DNA of 64,000 bases from assembly GCA_026008535.1 (NCBI GenBank), contig BRKX01000003.1, positions 29,378,001 to 29,442,000 of the forward strand, read 5' to 3'. Shown one piece after another: positions 47,167 through 58,686 of the stretch. How positions within the stretch are numbered: position 1 is the first letter of the stretch; each line of letters starts with the position of its first letter. The position numbers and the translations under genes are program-made. The stretch is from Perilla frutescens. Lineage: Eukaryota > Streptophyta > Magnoliopsida > Lamiales > Lamiaceae. The notes beneath the pieces were generated by a model. That model was not told where the DNA came from. It made no database searches and worked only from the letters and a program-made list of their open reading frames with translations.

Positions 47167-48639
47167 TGTTGGTCCGGGACGAATCGTGTTCAGTTTAGAC
47201 AGGGGGTGAATAAACTGAATTCAAAATTTGTACACAAATGCGGAAAACTTCAAGGTCCCTTTGACTCATTTGAATTTAACAGATTGTATATTTTCAGTTT
47301 GATTGAGAAGGATGCAAGTTGTGTGAGCTTGTATGCAATTTTAAGAGATTAGCAGTTTAAGACAATGAAAGCAAAACAACATAAAATCAATTTTGAAGAG
47401 GTTTAAAGCCTTAAAATTTCTACATGCTCTCTTCCTTCCACAAAAGAGATAAATTCACTATATAATCTGAGTTCACTTTACAAATTATACAATGAGTAGA
47501 AATTAGTTGAACCTGGTAACAATGAATGTCTTTACAGAGTTACCTCAGCTGGCTTGACGGCTCACACTTGTAGTCTCCAACAGTTAGCTATTGCGGCGGC
47601 AGTTACTTTAGTGGCGGCTCATACTTAGTTGGAGAGTTAGGTGCTATTGTCGTCTTTTCAAGGTTTTGGATCTCTTTTAATCTTCAAGATGGTTGATCTT
47701 CAGTAGAGGCTATCAACTGATTAAGCTCTTAGATTGAGCGAGTGTTGATACTTTGTCGTGCTTCATTGAGGAGGAATTTAGCTGGACTGTAGTTGCAGTT
47801 CGAATGTACTCGTGGATGTATAGTACTTTTTTCCTCAGTTGGACTTTTGAATTTTCAACAATATCTATTTCAGCTTAAGATTTGAAAGTCTAAGAAAGTA
47901 GAAGTTTGATCGAGAAGTTTTAGAGCACATAAGTTATCAAAAGTCACTTATCTCTTAATTCTACTCTTCTTATATAGAGGAGTATGATTTGTTCGTTGGT
48001 TGTGACTAGCCCCACAGAGATCCACAGATTTGTTGGTGTTGCTAGCCATTGTGAGATCGTTATAGCCGTTGCTTTAGAGTTGACTTTTGAGGGGCATTAA
48101 CTCAGTTATTTGTACAGTCAGTGGCCATGGATTTAGGCCTAGCTGTTTAGTTCAGTTAGTGCCTCAGTTTGGCTTCTGAGAGTCATTTTTCTATTTATTT
48201 CTCAAGCGGCTCTTCAGTTCAACTGATTCGGCCATCAATTAACTTGGCCTTCAGTTTGGCTGACTTGGCCATCAGTTTGATTAGCTTAGCCTTTAGTTCG
48301 ACTGGCGTGGCCATTAGTTTGATTAACTTGGCCATCAGTTCGATCTTCAGTTTGGTTGACATAGCCTTCACTTTGGTTGACATGGCCATTAGTTCGAACT
48401 TTAGTTTTGTTGACATAGCCTTCAATTCGTTTGACATAACCATGAGTTTGAACTTCAGTTTTGTTGATGTGGCCTTCAGTTCGGTTGACTTGGCTATCAG
48501 TTCATCTTTGAGTCTTCAACATCTTTGGTTTAGTTCTAGGGAGAGCTTAAGCTCAGTTTGACTTCGAGTATTTTGATACATCATCTAGAGCATTTTGACA
48601 TCTTATCAAAACTCGATTACTTGATTGTTTCGCCTAACA
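47167..48639 (-). mobile_element. SIRE-like copia 3' LTR
   Basis: TGTTGGTCCGGGACG... to ...TTTCGCCTAACA, 1473 bp, with the phrase GACAGGGGGTGAATA common near LTR ends of SIRE-type copia elements. The minus-strand purine tract TATCAAAAAGGGCAAAT adjoins at the high-coordinate side, as in SIRE (from memory). It holds a 21-bp repeat array. The env-like ORF E1 ends about 110 bp from the tract, the canonical place of env-like ORFs. No 5' LTR partner in the window. Confidence 0.65.
48213..48495. repeat. Degenerate 21-bp tandem repeats in the SIRE-like LTR
   Basis: About a dozen units of the type TTCAGTTTGGCTGACTTGGCC, with a few 12-bp inserts. Since 21 and 12 are multiples of 3, both strands stay open across the array and give repetitive 7-residue peptides. 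Confidence 0.85.
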
Positions 48640-48658
48640 ATTTGCCCTTTTTGATAAT
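48640..48658 (-). promoter_or_regulatory. Polypurine tract of SIRE-like element
   Basis: Minus strand TATCAAAAAGGGCAAAT directly before the LTR TGTTAGGCG. Confidence 0.65.
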
Positions 48659-48956
48659 GTCAAAACCTGAGAGTTAGATGATGGAATTAAAAAGTAGTGG
48701 CCAGATTAACACAAACTTTGTAGTAAACTTTTTGATAAAAAGATTTACAAACTACAAAAGTTTTGATGTTCCCATAGTTTGATCCTCCAGCTCTCTTTCT
48801 TCATCAGCTTCTTCTTCTCTTTCTCGATTTTTCTTGGTCCCATCCTTCTGCCTGAAATTGATTCCATATTCATTTGTTCCTTTCTTCATCAATATATTCC
48901 TCCCCTTTTTAGCATCATCCAAAAGGGAGAGCAATTCAAGCTCAGAAAAAGAAAGT

Positions 48957-48961
48957 GGAAT
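48957..48961. repeat. TSD GGAAT, left copy (solo LTR S2)
   Basis: Identical to 51285-51289. Confidence 0.8.
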
Positions 48962-49630
48962 TGTCACACCCACCCCAATAAAATAAATGTAAAATAGAAA
49001 GTAATGTAAAAATGTGGGTGAGTCACCTCTTTGTAAAATATAAGCTTGTACTTTTCCATTAAAAATTGTTGAACATTAAAAATTTAGGTTAGCATGTGGT
49101 GCATGTACAGTGGTCAGTAATTATAAATTATAATTTACTACAGAGTATAAATAAATTATTGCTTTCTTTTTTTTTAGAAAATATTCTAAAAATATCCAGA
49201 TAAATTTGAATTCAAACCTACGATATCTAAGCAGCAAATTAAAATATAATAATATAAGCCCTTACCCTCCTCACAGGTCGTCATCCATGTATACACTTCT
49301 CAGGACTTGTCAAAGCTTTAAGCATTCATGTGTCGATGCACCACACGTTATCACTTTCACCTACAATGCATGAACTACATGAGCTAATGCTCAGTAAGCA
49401 GAAATCATGCGCATGCATGATCACTAGCAGTCATAACAGGTGCAAGACACAACACCACCACAAATGTCAAATGCTCATGAACAAAATCCTTTTATGCCAT
49501 CTCAAAAGCATTTTCAACGTTTAGGAACTTGGCTCCCTTCACCAGACACCAACATGAGTCATGAGCTCATAATATAATCAATATCACTTGGCCAAAATGT
49601 GATTAGTGCACTCATGTGGCTCATCCTTCC

Positions 49631-49801
49631 TGGACCCCAAGGGACACGCCCCCTGCCTGTTCCCTTTGATCCCACATGAAAGTCATCCCACATCAGTCAC
49701 TCATCACCTCAAAGGTGCAGTCGAAGTGGACCATCCTCCCTGGACCCCAAGGGACACGCCCCCTGCCTGTTCCCTTTGATCCCACATGGAAGTCATCCCA
49801 C
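49631..49801. repeat. Direct repeat pair, 110-bp offset, in LTR S2
   Basis: The roughly 60-base stretch beginning TGGACCCCAAGGGACACG occurs at 49631 and 49741, nearly identical, in a GC-richer part of the LTR. Confidence 0.88.
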
Positions 49802-51196
49802 TCGAGGCATAAATATCAACACAGCACAACACGGGCTGGTGGTGACCAATCCCAAACAAAACATTTTCTCTCTCTGAAAACCATTTCATGCATGCAACCT
49901 CGATAATATCTACATGACGTGCATGTATATGCTCGTGCTCATGTACAAGATATTCAATGCAACGAAATACAATACCACAAGTATATTGCATCACACAATC
50001 ATACTATATAACACAATAATAAATAATAAATAATAAACACATAGTCAAATAATACTATGTTCATGCATTGTAGTTGAGGATGGATTTCTACTTACCTCGA
50101 TTGAGGCCAAAGCTTAAAATATTCGAAATCCTAAATTGTACGCTTGCTCAAGAATATCTAATTACAATACACAATAAATTTGTACATAAGTTATTAGTCA
50201 GTATATAAAAATAAATCAGAATCTTCATTCATATTGTTTCTAGTTGTCTTACATAATTCAAAATATAACAAAAGTATTCCAACTTTAATTCGCTAATATT
50301 TTTTTTACACTTGAATTGGCAGAATAAATTCAAGAATTTACGATGAATTACACTAATTAATGAAATTACTTTAGCAACTAAAAATTGCACTTCTTATTAT
50401 ATTGACACTATGCAATTCTAAATTGAAATAAAAGTGTTCGATTCACTTTTCCTAAGATTTATTAGAATAAATCCACTTTATTACCTAAAAATTCACAAAT
50501 AGCAATTGTTCCATAGATCATTCGATCAATGAGTAAATTAATCAACTCCCACTCACTGTGTTCTACACAATTGAACTATCTAAATAATATTGGAATCATT
50601 CAAAATAATTCATAATTATTCTTGACTTTATAGAAGCTAAATTTATAAAAGATAAACATTACACACCCTCTTTCATTATTGTTAATTTATACAAAAACTC
50701 AAAACTAAATTAAAGATATAGTTAAATAAAGACTACTAACCTTATCAATCTTCACAAGATTTTCTTCTTTTTTTTTTTTAAATCTCGATCGACCTTGTCA
50801 ATTGTTAAAGAGCTTATATAGTATTTATTTTAATTTTAAAATTGTGATTACTACCTAATATGATTATCTCAAAAGTGACACTGCAAACTTTCCTATATTA
50901 TTTATACACACACACACGTGTATTCATACAATATATAAATGTTATAAGAATCCTACACCTATCATTTTTATTTCTACGTGTAAGTATAAGGAAATTTCAT
51001 GTTTCTTTAATTTTCCAATATAATAGTCTTATGCTTGCATTTCTGTGGATGTATAATATAATATATCTATTTGTAATGACATACTAGCTAGTTAGACTTG
51101 ATTACTAATATGTACACACGTCTATATCAAATAATAAATATGCATAATCATATTGACACCCATACTTATATAAATGTAATTGGCAAAAAAAATAAA

Positions 51197-51228
51197 TATA
51201 CACACACACACATATATATATATATAAC
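51197..51228. repeat. CA/TA microsatellite
   Basis: (AC)n followed by (AT)n within LTR S2. Confidence 0.85.
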
Positions 51229-51284
51229 TTATATAAAATATATATCAAAATACTTATTGAGTAGTGAGAAGCCCGAGTATTAGA

Positions 51285-51289
51285 GGAAT
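51285..51289. repeat. TSD GGAAT, right copy (solo LTR S2)
   Basis: Identical to 48957-48961. Confidence 0.8.
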
Positions 51290-52973
51290 GCTTGGCATTA
51301 ATGTGAACATGGTTGCTAGAGCATCTGAGTAATATGGCAAGGAGGGAGGTACAGATTTTGACCTTGTGAGCCAGTTAAGTTTTTCTTCAGTTGGCATTAG
51401 GGTATCAAGATTATGAGTAGGAGTGAGAGCATTGGTTGAGAATTCCATGAACTATAGGTTGGAGAGTATTTCATCATCAGAAGCTAGGTGAATATCTTCA
51501 AGTTAAGGTGTGACTGAGGAACTTGTCTATTTAGTTGGATGGAGCGATGCTTGACTTGGATCTTCTAACTGGACTCAGTTGATGTTGGATGATTCATCCA
51601 TTACCTGCTCCATATGTTTTCTTGTATCCAGAAACTTGATCCTCTAGTTTGCACTAGATGTAGCATGGTTACTTCATCAACTTGAAATCTCCAGAGATGC
51701 CACTGGAGATACCTACGAATTTTGTTGAACAAAGAGGGGTTAATGTCCTCAAATAGCCTGAAGATGGTGTTAAGTTGTTGTTGGAGAGTTTGAGCAAACT
51801 CAAGTTCAACGACATCTTGATGGTGTGACTGATGGTGTATCGACTAAGCGAGAGTGAGCATCTGAGTGCTTGTTTGACCAGGATGATTGCTTTTATCCAC
51901 CGGTTGCTTCTTCTTATCTCGACGGACTCTGGTCGAGGTGTTAGATGAGGAGCTTGAATTTGAAGTTCTTTTCTTATATACAGTCAGAAGTTGATCTCTC
52001 CGACAAAGAGTTTCTCCAAAGAGGGAATTGACACCGATTTGATCGTCTATAATATGACTTAATCGGTTTGCGAACCCAACTAAATCTGAGAAAGTACCTA
52101 TGCTACGATCAATTCGGGCTTGTAGTTAATGAAGAAAGAAAGAAGCCCAGTCTGCCTTGCAGCCATAGTATAGAGCAGCCATTAGGAGGGCATTTTCTTC
52201 TTCGAACGTTGGCTGTACAATGTTGCCGTTGAAAATGTGGATAACCATGTCCAGCAGTTGATTAAACTCAGCTCTTAAGCCATGCTTGATTCGATCAGTG
52301 AAGTCATTATGGTTGACATAGCGAGCTATCCATCGTAACCAAGGATCATCTCGATGTGGTAGATCGAGCTCGTCTATAACTGGACCGTCGGTTGGTGGTT
52401 AAAGAAGTGTTATCATGGTATATTTGGTGATGATAATGAGCTGATTTTGGATGGTAGAGATGGTATTGTCACTGACATTGTCAGCGTTCACGTAGAACTT
52501 GGCTACATGATTAGGTAAAAATCGGTGCGAAATGGTCTTGAAAATTGACAGAAGACCGGTTGCCTCTAGACCTTTAAGAATAAGATTTCCTTCTTCCATA
52601 GGAATGTAAGGTTGTAACTTATCGAGAAATAAGAATTTACCCTTCTTCATTTTGTTGACTAGGAGGTGATGATTCAATGGTTACTTTTAAAGAAGATTAA
52701 CCGTTGTTCAATTTGAGCCATTGGATGTAGCGTTGAGGTGAGTTAATGAACACAATGGTAACATTTTATTTAATAATAAAATGAATTAAGGATTTAAAAA
52801 AACTTATCCTTGATTCAGTTGGGATACAGTTCAACTGATTGATCTTTGAGTTAAAGCTTGAACTGACAGGAGACCGATTGAACTAATCAGCTTGGCTTGG
52901 CTCCAACTGATAGGTTGAACTAATTATGACTTTAAGCAAACTGAACTGATGTGGTTGTTAGTTCAACTACTCA

Positions 52974-54950
52974 TTAATGCTTGGTCAGTTTTCTCTTTTT
53001 GAAAGGTCGAACTGGACTCAATTCGTTGCTTCCCTTTGAGAGGTTTGATCTCTTATTTTTGAACATTGATCCAGGTGTGGTTATCTATAGTTCAAGCCTT
53101 TCTTTGCTCAAGGTTTGGTAGAGTTGCTGAAGGGCAAGTGATTGATTGATCAGTTCATGATCAAGAACATTATAATTGTCACTTAGTTGGAGAATGAGTG
53201 CTTCATGAGACTTTGTGAACTGAGAGATTGTATCTGATGCTTCTCTTAGCTTGTTCACACGGAGAGAGGTGACTGATTTCGAAGAGGGATCAGTTGGCCT
53301 TGCAATGGTCCTTACTTTAGTAGAGGTGTAACATAATTTTTGGATAGGAGATTGTGAGATGTTGCAGTGTCTTCTTCTTCAATCTCCTCAGCATTATGGA
53401 ATGTTTGAATCCTTTGATTTTCTACAACTTAGGTATGTGATGTACCTAGTTTGTCTATTGCAGGTTGTGTCGGTAGAGATGTGGTGGTTGACTGACTTGA
53501 TAAACTATCAAAGTTTAGCTTGTGGCAGTGAGAGCCTCTAGGAGAAGGTGGGATTGATAGACTGTTGGATAGTTGGGGGGAATCTGCTTCTCCATGAATG
53601 TTAACTGAGGTTCTCAAGTCTGCAAGTAGAGCTATTGCTGGAATTTTGTTCACAAGTCTATATTTCATGATGTGTTGAACTTGCGCAATAGTTGGATGAA
53701 ATGGATTTGAAGACCCTGTCCATTTAATACTCCAAGTTTCTTCTCATTTCCAGTAACTCATGCTGTGAAATGAAGTGAGTAGAGAGTGGGATTGAATCGA
53801 TGTAGTGTGTGATTCGAATTGAACTAATAGAAATATTTATGAAGTTGTTTAAATAACTTTATGTCACTTTTTTCAACAAATAAAAAGTGAGAGAGAAGAT
53901 CATTAGTTACCACTTTGTGAGTGTGTTCAGCACTATAGAAAGTGCGAATATTTTCTTTGGTTAGCTGTAGTGGAGGACATGTGGTCCTGAAGTAATCCAT
54001 CCAAAGTCCGAATGGGGTATTCCAGTGAATAGAATAAGCTCGTCAGGATCCGAACAAATCTTCAAATCAGCTGAGGTGCCATTTTGTGACTTTAGTGATG
54101 GAATGGACTCAGAGGTTGACTGGCTTGAAGTTGTGTCATTTGATTTTGCTTTGGATCTTCTCTTCTTTTTTAAGAGATTGAAGATGCACACCTCTTTTCT
54201 TCAGAATCCAGTCAGAGATGACAACTGGTAGTGCATTATCATTTGGAAGATTTAATATGTCTTCAAATAGTTTGCTAATTCTCAGAATGAGTCCCACCTT
54301 GAACTCAAACTTCGCAGATTCTTGTAAATATGAGGCTTTGGTGATTTGATGATCGAATTGGGAAAATATGAAGTCTGCCCAATTTTCACTTCTTCCTTCT
54401 GCGAGGTGAATCATCACTTTGTAGTGCTCTTGAGTGAGTTGACTCAGGCTTTCAATTACTCCGAACATCATTTTATTCGTGATGTCGAGTAGAACACCAT
54501 ATGCTGGTTTGAGGTCAGTTTTAGTTATGGTAAAACTGAAATGTTTGTTGCATGTAGAGGCTTTCTATTCTTTCCAGTAGATTTCTGCAGATTCCTTCAA
54601 GGCTTTAACTTTTGATCCTTTCTTTGGGAGTCGAAAGACTTGTGCAATTGTACATTCAGTGATCTATATCGGTCTGTTTTGGATCATTGATGACACAATC
54701 TTCCCATCTTCTGTGATTTTTGCTTATCTAAAGAATCTTGGTGGAATTTCTAGATAGTAGAGTATCCCAGATTTGTCAGGATTCACAAGAAGAGTTGAAT
54801 TATTTTATTCATTTAGAATCAATTGAAATTTCTTCCTATCAAGAAACTTATCTCTCAACATTTGGGTTTTGAATGATTTTTGTGGGTTAGATGATTCGGC
54901 CCTATTTGAGTTTTAAGTTGAGATTGGCTGAGAGGATTTAAGGTTTTTTT
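52974..54950 (-). pseudogene. E2: second env-like / plant transposon protein ORF
   Basis: The start codon is not found; coding character begins near 54905 (MLRDKFLDRKKFQ) and is broken by several TAG/TAA stops to 54480. The second domain is open from 54471: HLAEGRSENWADFIFSQFDHQI ... GLILRISKLFEDIL, with DWILKKRGVHL at its end. A frame change in the A-run near 54180 leads to a Ser/Thr-rich linker. The C-terminus (53330-52974) reads as a probable coiled coil (NKLREASDTISQF ... LALQQLYQTLSKERLEL) and ends in the basic cluster KKRKLTKH with TAA at 52974. Homologous to E1 and E3; about 250 bp separate its stop from the E1 start. Confidence 0.6.
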
Positions 54951-55285
54951 GAGAGAAAGTTTTATGAAGAACTAGGCTATGGGTATTTGAGAGAAGACTA
55001 GAAGAAGATGGTGACTTTATGAGGGCGTGTAAGGACTTATAAACCTGTTGGTTAAATGTTGTTGAGAGAACAATGTCCTTTTTTCATCATTTTCTTTTAA
55101 GTCATTGGCTTTCAATTGATCCAAACATGTGTCAAGATTGGCAACGGTAAGAATTTTGAAAATAAATGTTGACTAGACATTTATTAAGAAAAGTAAAATA
55201 AGCTTTATTTTTGAATAATATAAACAGCTAAGTAGAAAGAAAAGAATTAGGGGTCTAATCAGGTGACTGATCTGTTGGTTAGCCT

Positions 55286-57972
55286 CTAATCTTTCTTGTA
55301 CTCACTTTTCCTTTTCTTGGCCACCGGTCCACTGGTGGTTTCTTCCTCTTCATCGTTGGAAGTATCAGTTACTTCTTTCTTCAGACCAATGTGTTGTTAA
55401 AGTTGTGATATCAGTTCAGAGTTCAGTTTGGTGGTTTTCTTAATTTGACGCCACTGTATTTGAAGATTATAGATAAGTTCTTCATGAAAGGTAGTAAACT
55501 GAACTTGCGAACTAATGTTGGGAGCTTCAAACTGATGTCGATCAGCTATGGAATCGACTTCTTCTTCTTGTTAAGTTTGCATCAATTCATCACATGGAAC
55601 TCTATGCAACTGTTCATCAGCTTCACTCAAGTTGACAGTCTTCTCTGGGCTTGCTTTTGGATGAGTGACTTGTTTACCTAGCTTCTCTTCTTTCTCAGCT
55701 CCAAACTGTATTGATAAGGTTGTAGGAGAGATAGCTGGAACCAAAGAAAGCTTTTCCAACTTTTCAGCTTGAGGCTGAACCAGATCTGATAATTCAGTCA
55801 GGGGAGGAGTTAGAGCTTCTACAAACTTCTCCAGTTCAACTGATTGATTAGTTTGTGGAGTGGTTAGTATTTCAGCAGACTCCTCAGGCTGAACTAATTA
55901 TCAGTTAGGAAATTCTGTTTCAGTTGCATCTCCATCTCTAATTTTCTATTCAGGTAGTTTAACTGTCTCATCTCCTTGACGATTTGGTGAGTCAGGCAAC
56001 AGTTGAATTCTACTTCATTGAGAGTAGTGGGTGCCTCAAAGTCTAGTTACCTTACAATTGTCTTCACGATCTCTTCTTTTGAACTTGAGGCTTGTTCAAT
56101 TCCGGTTTGCAACTGGTCCTTAGCTGATTCATCTGTTCTAACTTCTCTGTGGTCCAGTTTTGGTGGCAGTTGTGACTGTTGTTGCTGTTTCCTTTGGGCC
56201 TGTAGCTGATTGTAAACGCATTGTTGTTGCACCTGAAATTTTTGCCACTGATGCTGCTAGATTTTGTCTTTGAGAAGTGGCGGGTTATTGTTCTGATGAT
56301 GGCTACTTCTTTTATAACTTGCTGGATTGGTCTGCTCGCCGGTTTTGGATGGTGTTTATGAATATCTAAGTGCTTTTTTATTATTTTAGTGGACAACTGC
56401 CCTTTAGTTTCTTCACTTGTCCACCACAAGCACCATCTCTCTTCTCATCTCCAGAAACTTATCCTATGATGAGCAAGCAATAAAAAGAAGTATTCCGAAA
56501 GATAAAAATGTCTCCATAAATACCATTTCTTCAAAGCCAGTTAGATCTTTAACAAAATATTGAGCAACGTATCGACTGGTTGTTTCATCAGCCCAACCTT
56601 TAATTTCTTTAGATTTCGAGAAACCTCTGATGTTTTCTTCAACTTGAGCCATTGGGGCGTAGTTAGCCGGAAATAATCTGCTTTGGTGTCGTAATGTGGC
56701 ACTTCTCTTTCTGGAATAATGTCTTCAGGGTTAGAGCATGGTGCCACGTCCTCCATTGTTAGGTTTGGAGAAAGCTTTGGAGCTGGTGGAGGGCTTATTT
56801 GCTTTCCTTTCTTTGGTTGGGATGGCCCAACTGTTTTCTTCTTTGCTTCATCAGCTAGCTTCTTCGCTTGAACTGATCGAGTGTTTGGTAATCTGGTTAA
56901 TGGTGGTGGTTGAATTGAAGGGGCAGCTTTAGTTGCTATAAAGCTTGATCCAACCATTACTTACCTAAGTGGCTGAGCATTAATTGGCGAACTGAACATC
57001 TGGGCTAATGGAATTTCATCATCATTAGAGTTCGATGAGAGTTCTTCCGGGGACTTAGTTGTAGCCTTTTTGCCCTTTTCCTCAATTGGTAACTTTATCT
57101 TCTTTGATTGGCTTGATTGTGCTTTATCCAATTGGGAGGTTTTTGAAGGTGACCCTAAGAAGAACAACTTGTTTTCTTGTGATTGTGGGGATAAAATCAG
57201 TTTTATCCACAATCCTTGTGTCAGTTTCTTCACATATGTAGGCGAATGTATTTTCCAAAATACTGCTAACCTTGTTGAGATAACATATCTTTTGAGGAAA
57301 TTTCATCTCATCCTAATGCTTTTTAAAAGTGTCAACATACTTCTTGATTTTATCAAAAAAGAATAAATCCCACTTTACTCTTTCTGCATTAAGTATGGTA
57401 ACACATACCTCATATTTATCTTCGGACATTTTTTTGACCTGACAGCCCGTTGTCCCAACAATCATTCTAGCGACCATCGAGGTGAAGATTCGATACTCAT
57501 CATGAAAACATGAGATGAGGTTGTTGCTTTTGTATGGTTCCTGGAGGTTTGGCTTTTTCTAGTGATTGTAGGCTCTCTTCATGTCGACATGCACATCTTG
57601 AGGTCAAATTCCTATGTATGGCATATTTAATATACGACCAATAGAACTTGGAGTTACTGCGAACCTATTTCCTCTCACTTCAGTTATGATGGTGTTGGGA
57701 TTATTCACACTATCTGAATTTAGAAAGAACTCAGCGACTGGTTCTGGGTAAACTCTGTCTTGAGAGATTTCGACGAAGCTTTTCAAGCATGTTTATGAAA
57801 GCTTCATGATGATCATGTTGCATAGGAAAGAGTCAGAGCAAGATTTCTTGAATACCTTCTTGTCCAAGAACTTATCTATGTAATGGCTTCCTTGAAGCAT
57901 AGTTGAATCTTCTCCGGTTAGTCGGAAGTTGAACGTCTTCCGGATGCAATGACCAGTTTTGTTCTGGGCCAT
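55286..57972 (-). pseudogene. E3: third env-like / plant transposon protein ORF
   Basis: Met at 57972 (MAQNKTGHCIRK), sharing MAQ with E1. The same frame runs to about 57240 with four single stops and carries YPEPVAEFFLNSDSV ... VRGNRFAVTPSSIGRILNMP, the clearest match in the window to the putative plant transposon protein domain. The second domain (WDLFFFDKIKKYVDTF ... LNKVSSILENTFAYI) follows. After a frameshift near 57230 come Ser/Lys/Pro-rich segments (57233-56541), a Gln-rich stretch (QRKQQQQSQL, about 56180), a Glu/Pro-rich stretch (55900-55571) and a C-terminus with KKRKSEYKKD ending at TAG 55286. Nearly 900 codons in all. Confidence 0.62.
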
Positions 57973-58139
57973 TATAGTTGTTTGGTTAGAGCGAAGAACA
58001 AGTTTTGAAGCTAGGGTTTACTAGGAGATTGAGAACTTGTAACTTGCTTGAAGTTTTTGAGAGAGATATGAAGATAAAAATGAATCAGCAGTAAAAGATG
58101 TGGGTAAAAAAGTAAAGTTTATCCCTATTTCAACCGACT

Positions 58140-58147
58140 TATTTATA
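58140..58147 (-). promoter_or_regulatory. Possible TATA box of E3
   Basis: TATAAATA on the minus strand, 168 bp before the E3 ATG, with a leader containing AAACCCTAGC, typical of plant 5' UTRs. Confidence 0.4.
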
Positions 58148-58686
58148 GTGGGTCAAGGGGTGCATGTCCAATGGTCATGATGGTTCATATTGTCTAGATC
58201 CGACGGTTCAAGAAGATATAATGTTTGAAACTGAAGAGACACGTCGATTGGCTGAAAGAATATAGTCGTTAGCCATAATAAAGTGAGAGGGTGAGTCAAA
58301 CAATAATATATTTTTAATTACTGAGCAATTTTTACCGTTCCCCCCTTTTTATATTCAAATTAATGGTTTCTTTTTAGTTATTTCAGTTACACGCGGCATA
58401 AGTCAAACTGATTGCTTTATCAGTTTGTTCAGTTTGAACATTGTAACTGATGCTCTTCAGTTGAACTGAATAAGCTGACTGAGGTGATTTCAGTTCAGTT
58501 CAGTTTCTGTTCATTTGAATTCCTTTTTCTTTAATGGCTTTAGTTTGATCATGTGAACTAATTACTTCGGTTGAACTGATTGAGCTGGCTAGACCATTCT
58601 ATGTTCAATTGTTCTTTCCTCAGTGGTTTCCTTCGTTAGAGTATCAGTCTGACTGATGAAGTTGGTATAATCGGTTTGAGCTGATT
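58148..58686 (-). other. Upstream region of E3; possible tail of a fourth env-like copy
   Basis: Dense in CAGTT/AACTG words. One minus-strand frame near 58570-58686 reads Ser/Thr/Gln/Glu-rich (SQTDTLTKETTEERT), like the E3 tail. If real, a fourth copy was cut by the gypsy LTR at 58687. Confidence 0.3.

Larger units (their letters stand above)
48962..51284 (-). mobile_element. Solo Ty3/gypsy LTR S2 inside E1
   Basis: Starts TGTCACACCCACCCC and ends CCCGAGTATTAGA; in the minus sense TCTAATACTCGGG, a decayed TGTAATAC-type start. GGAAT flanks both sides, and removing the LTR with one TSD copy rejoins the E1 reading frame. It carries the Tekay-type phrase CTTACCTCGATTGAGGCC (50090s), a 60-bp direct repeat pair and CA/TA microsatellites (about 50910 and 51197-51228). 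No internal domain remains. Confidence 0.8.
48752..52721 (-). pseudogene. E1: env-like / plant transposon protein ORF, split by solo LTR S2
   Basis: Starts MAQIEQRL at 52721; a 1-bp change near 52677 shifts the frame, which then runs with single TAA stops at 52399 and near 52130. N-terminal domain: FLDKLQPYI ... FLPNHVAKFYVNADNV, like the putative plant transposon protein family. Second domain: MAALYYGCKADWASFFLH ... FANRLSHIIDD. Then a Ser-rich basic linker (KKRTSNSSSSSNTSTRVRRD). The C-terminal part is interrupted by a gypsy solo LTR (48962-51284) and resumes with FSELELLSLLDDAKKG, ending in a charged stretch (KKNREREEEADEERE) at 48752. It sits next to the polypurine tract, the usual env-like place. 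Homologous to E2 and E3. Confidence 0.6.
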
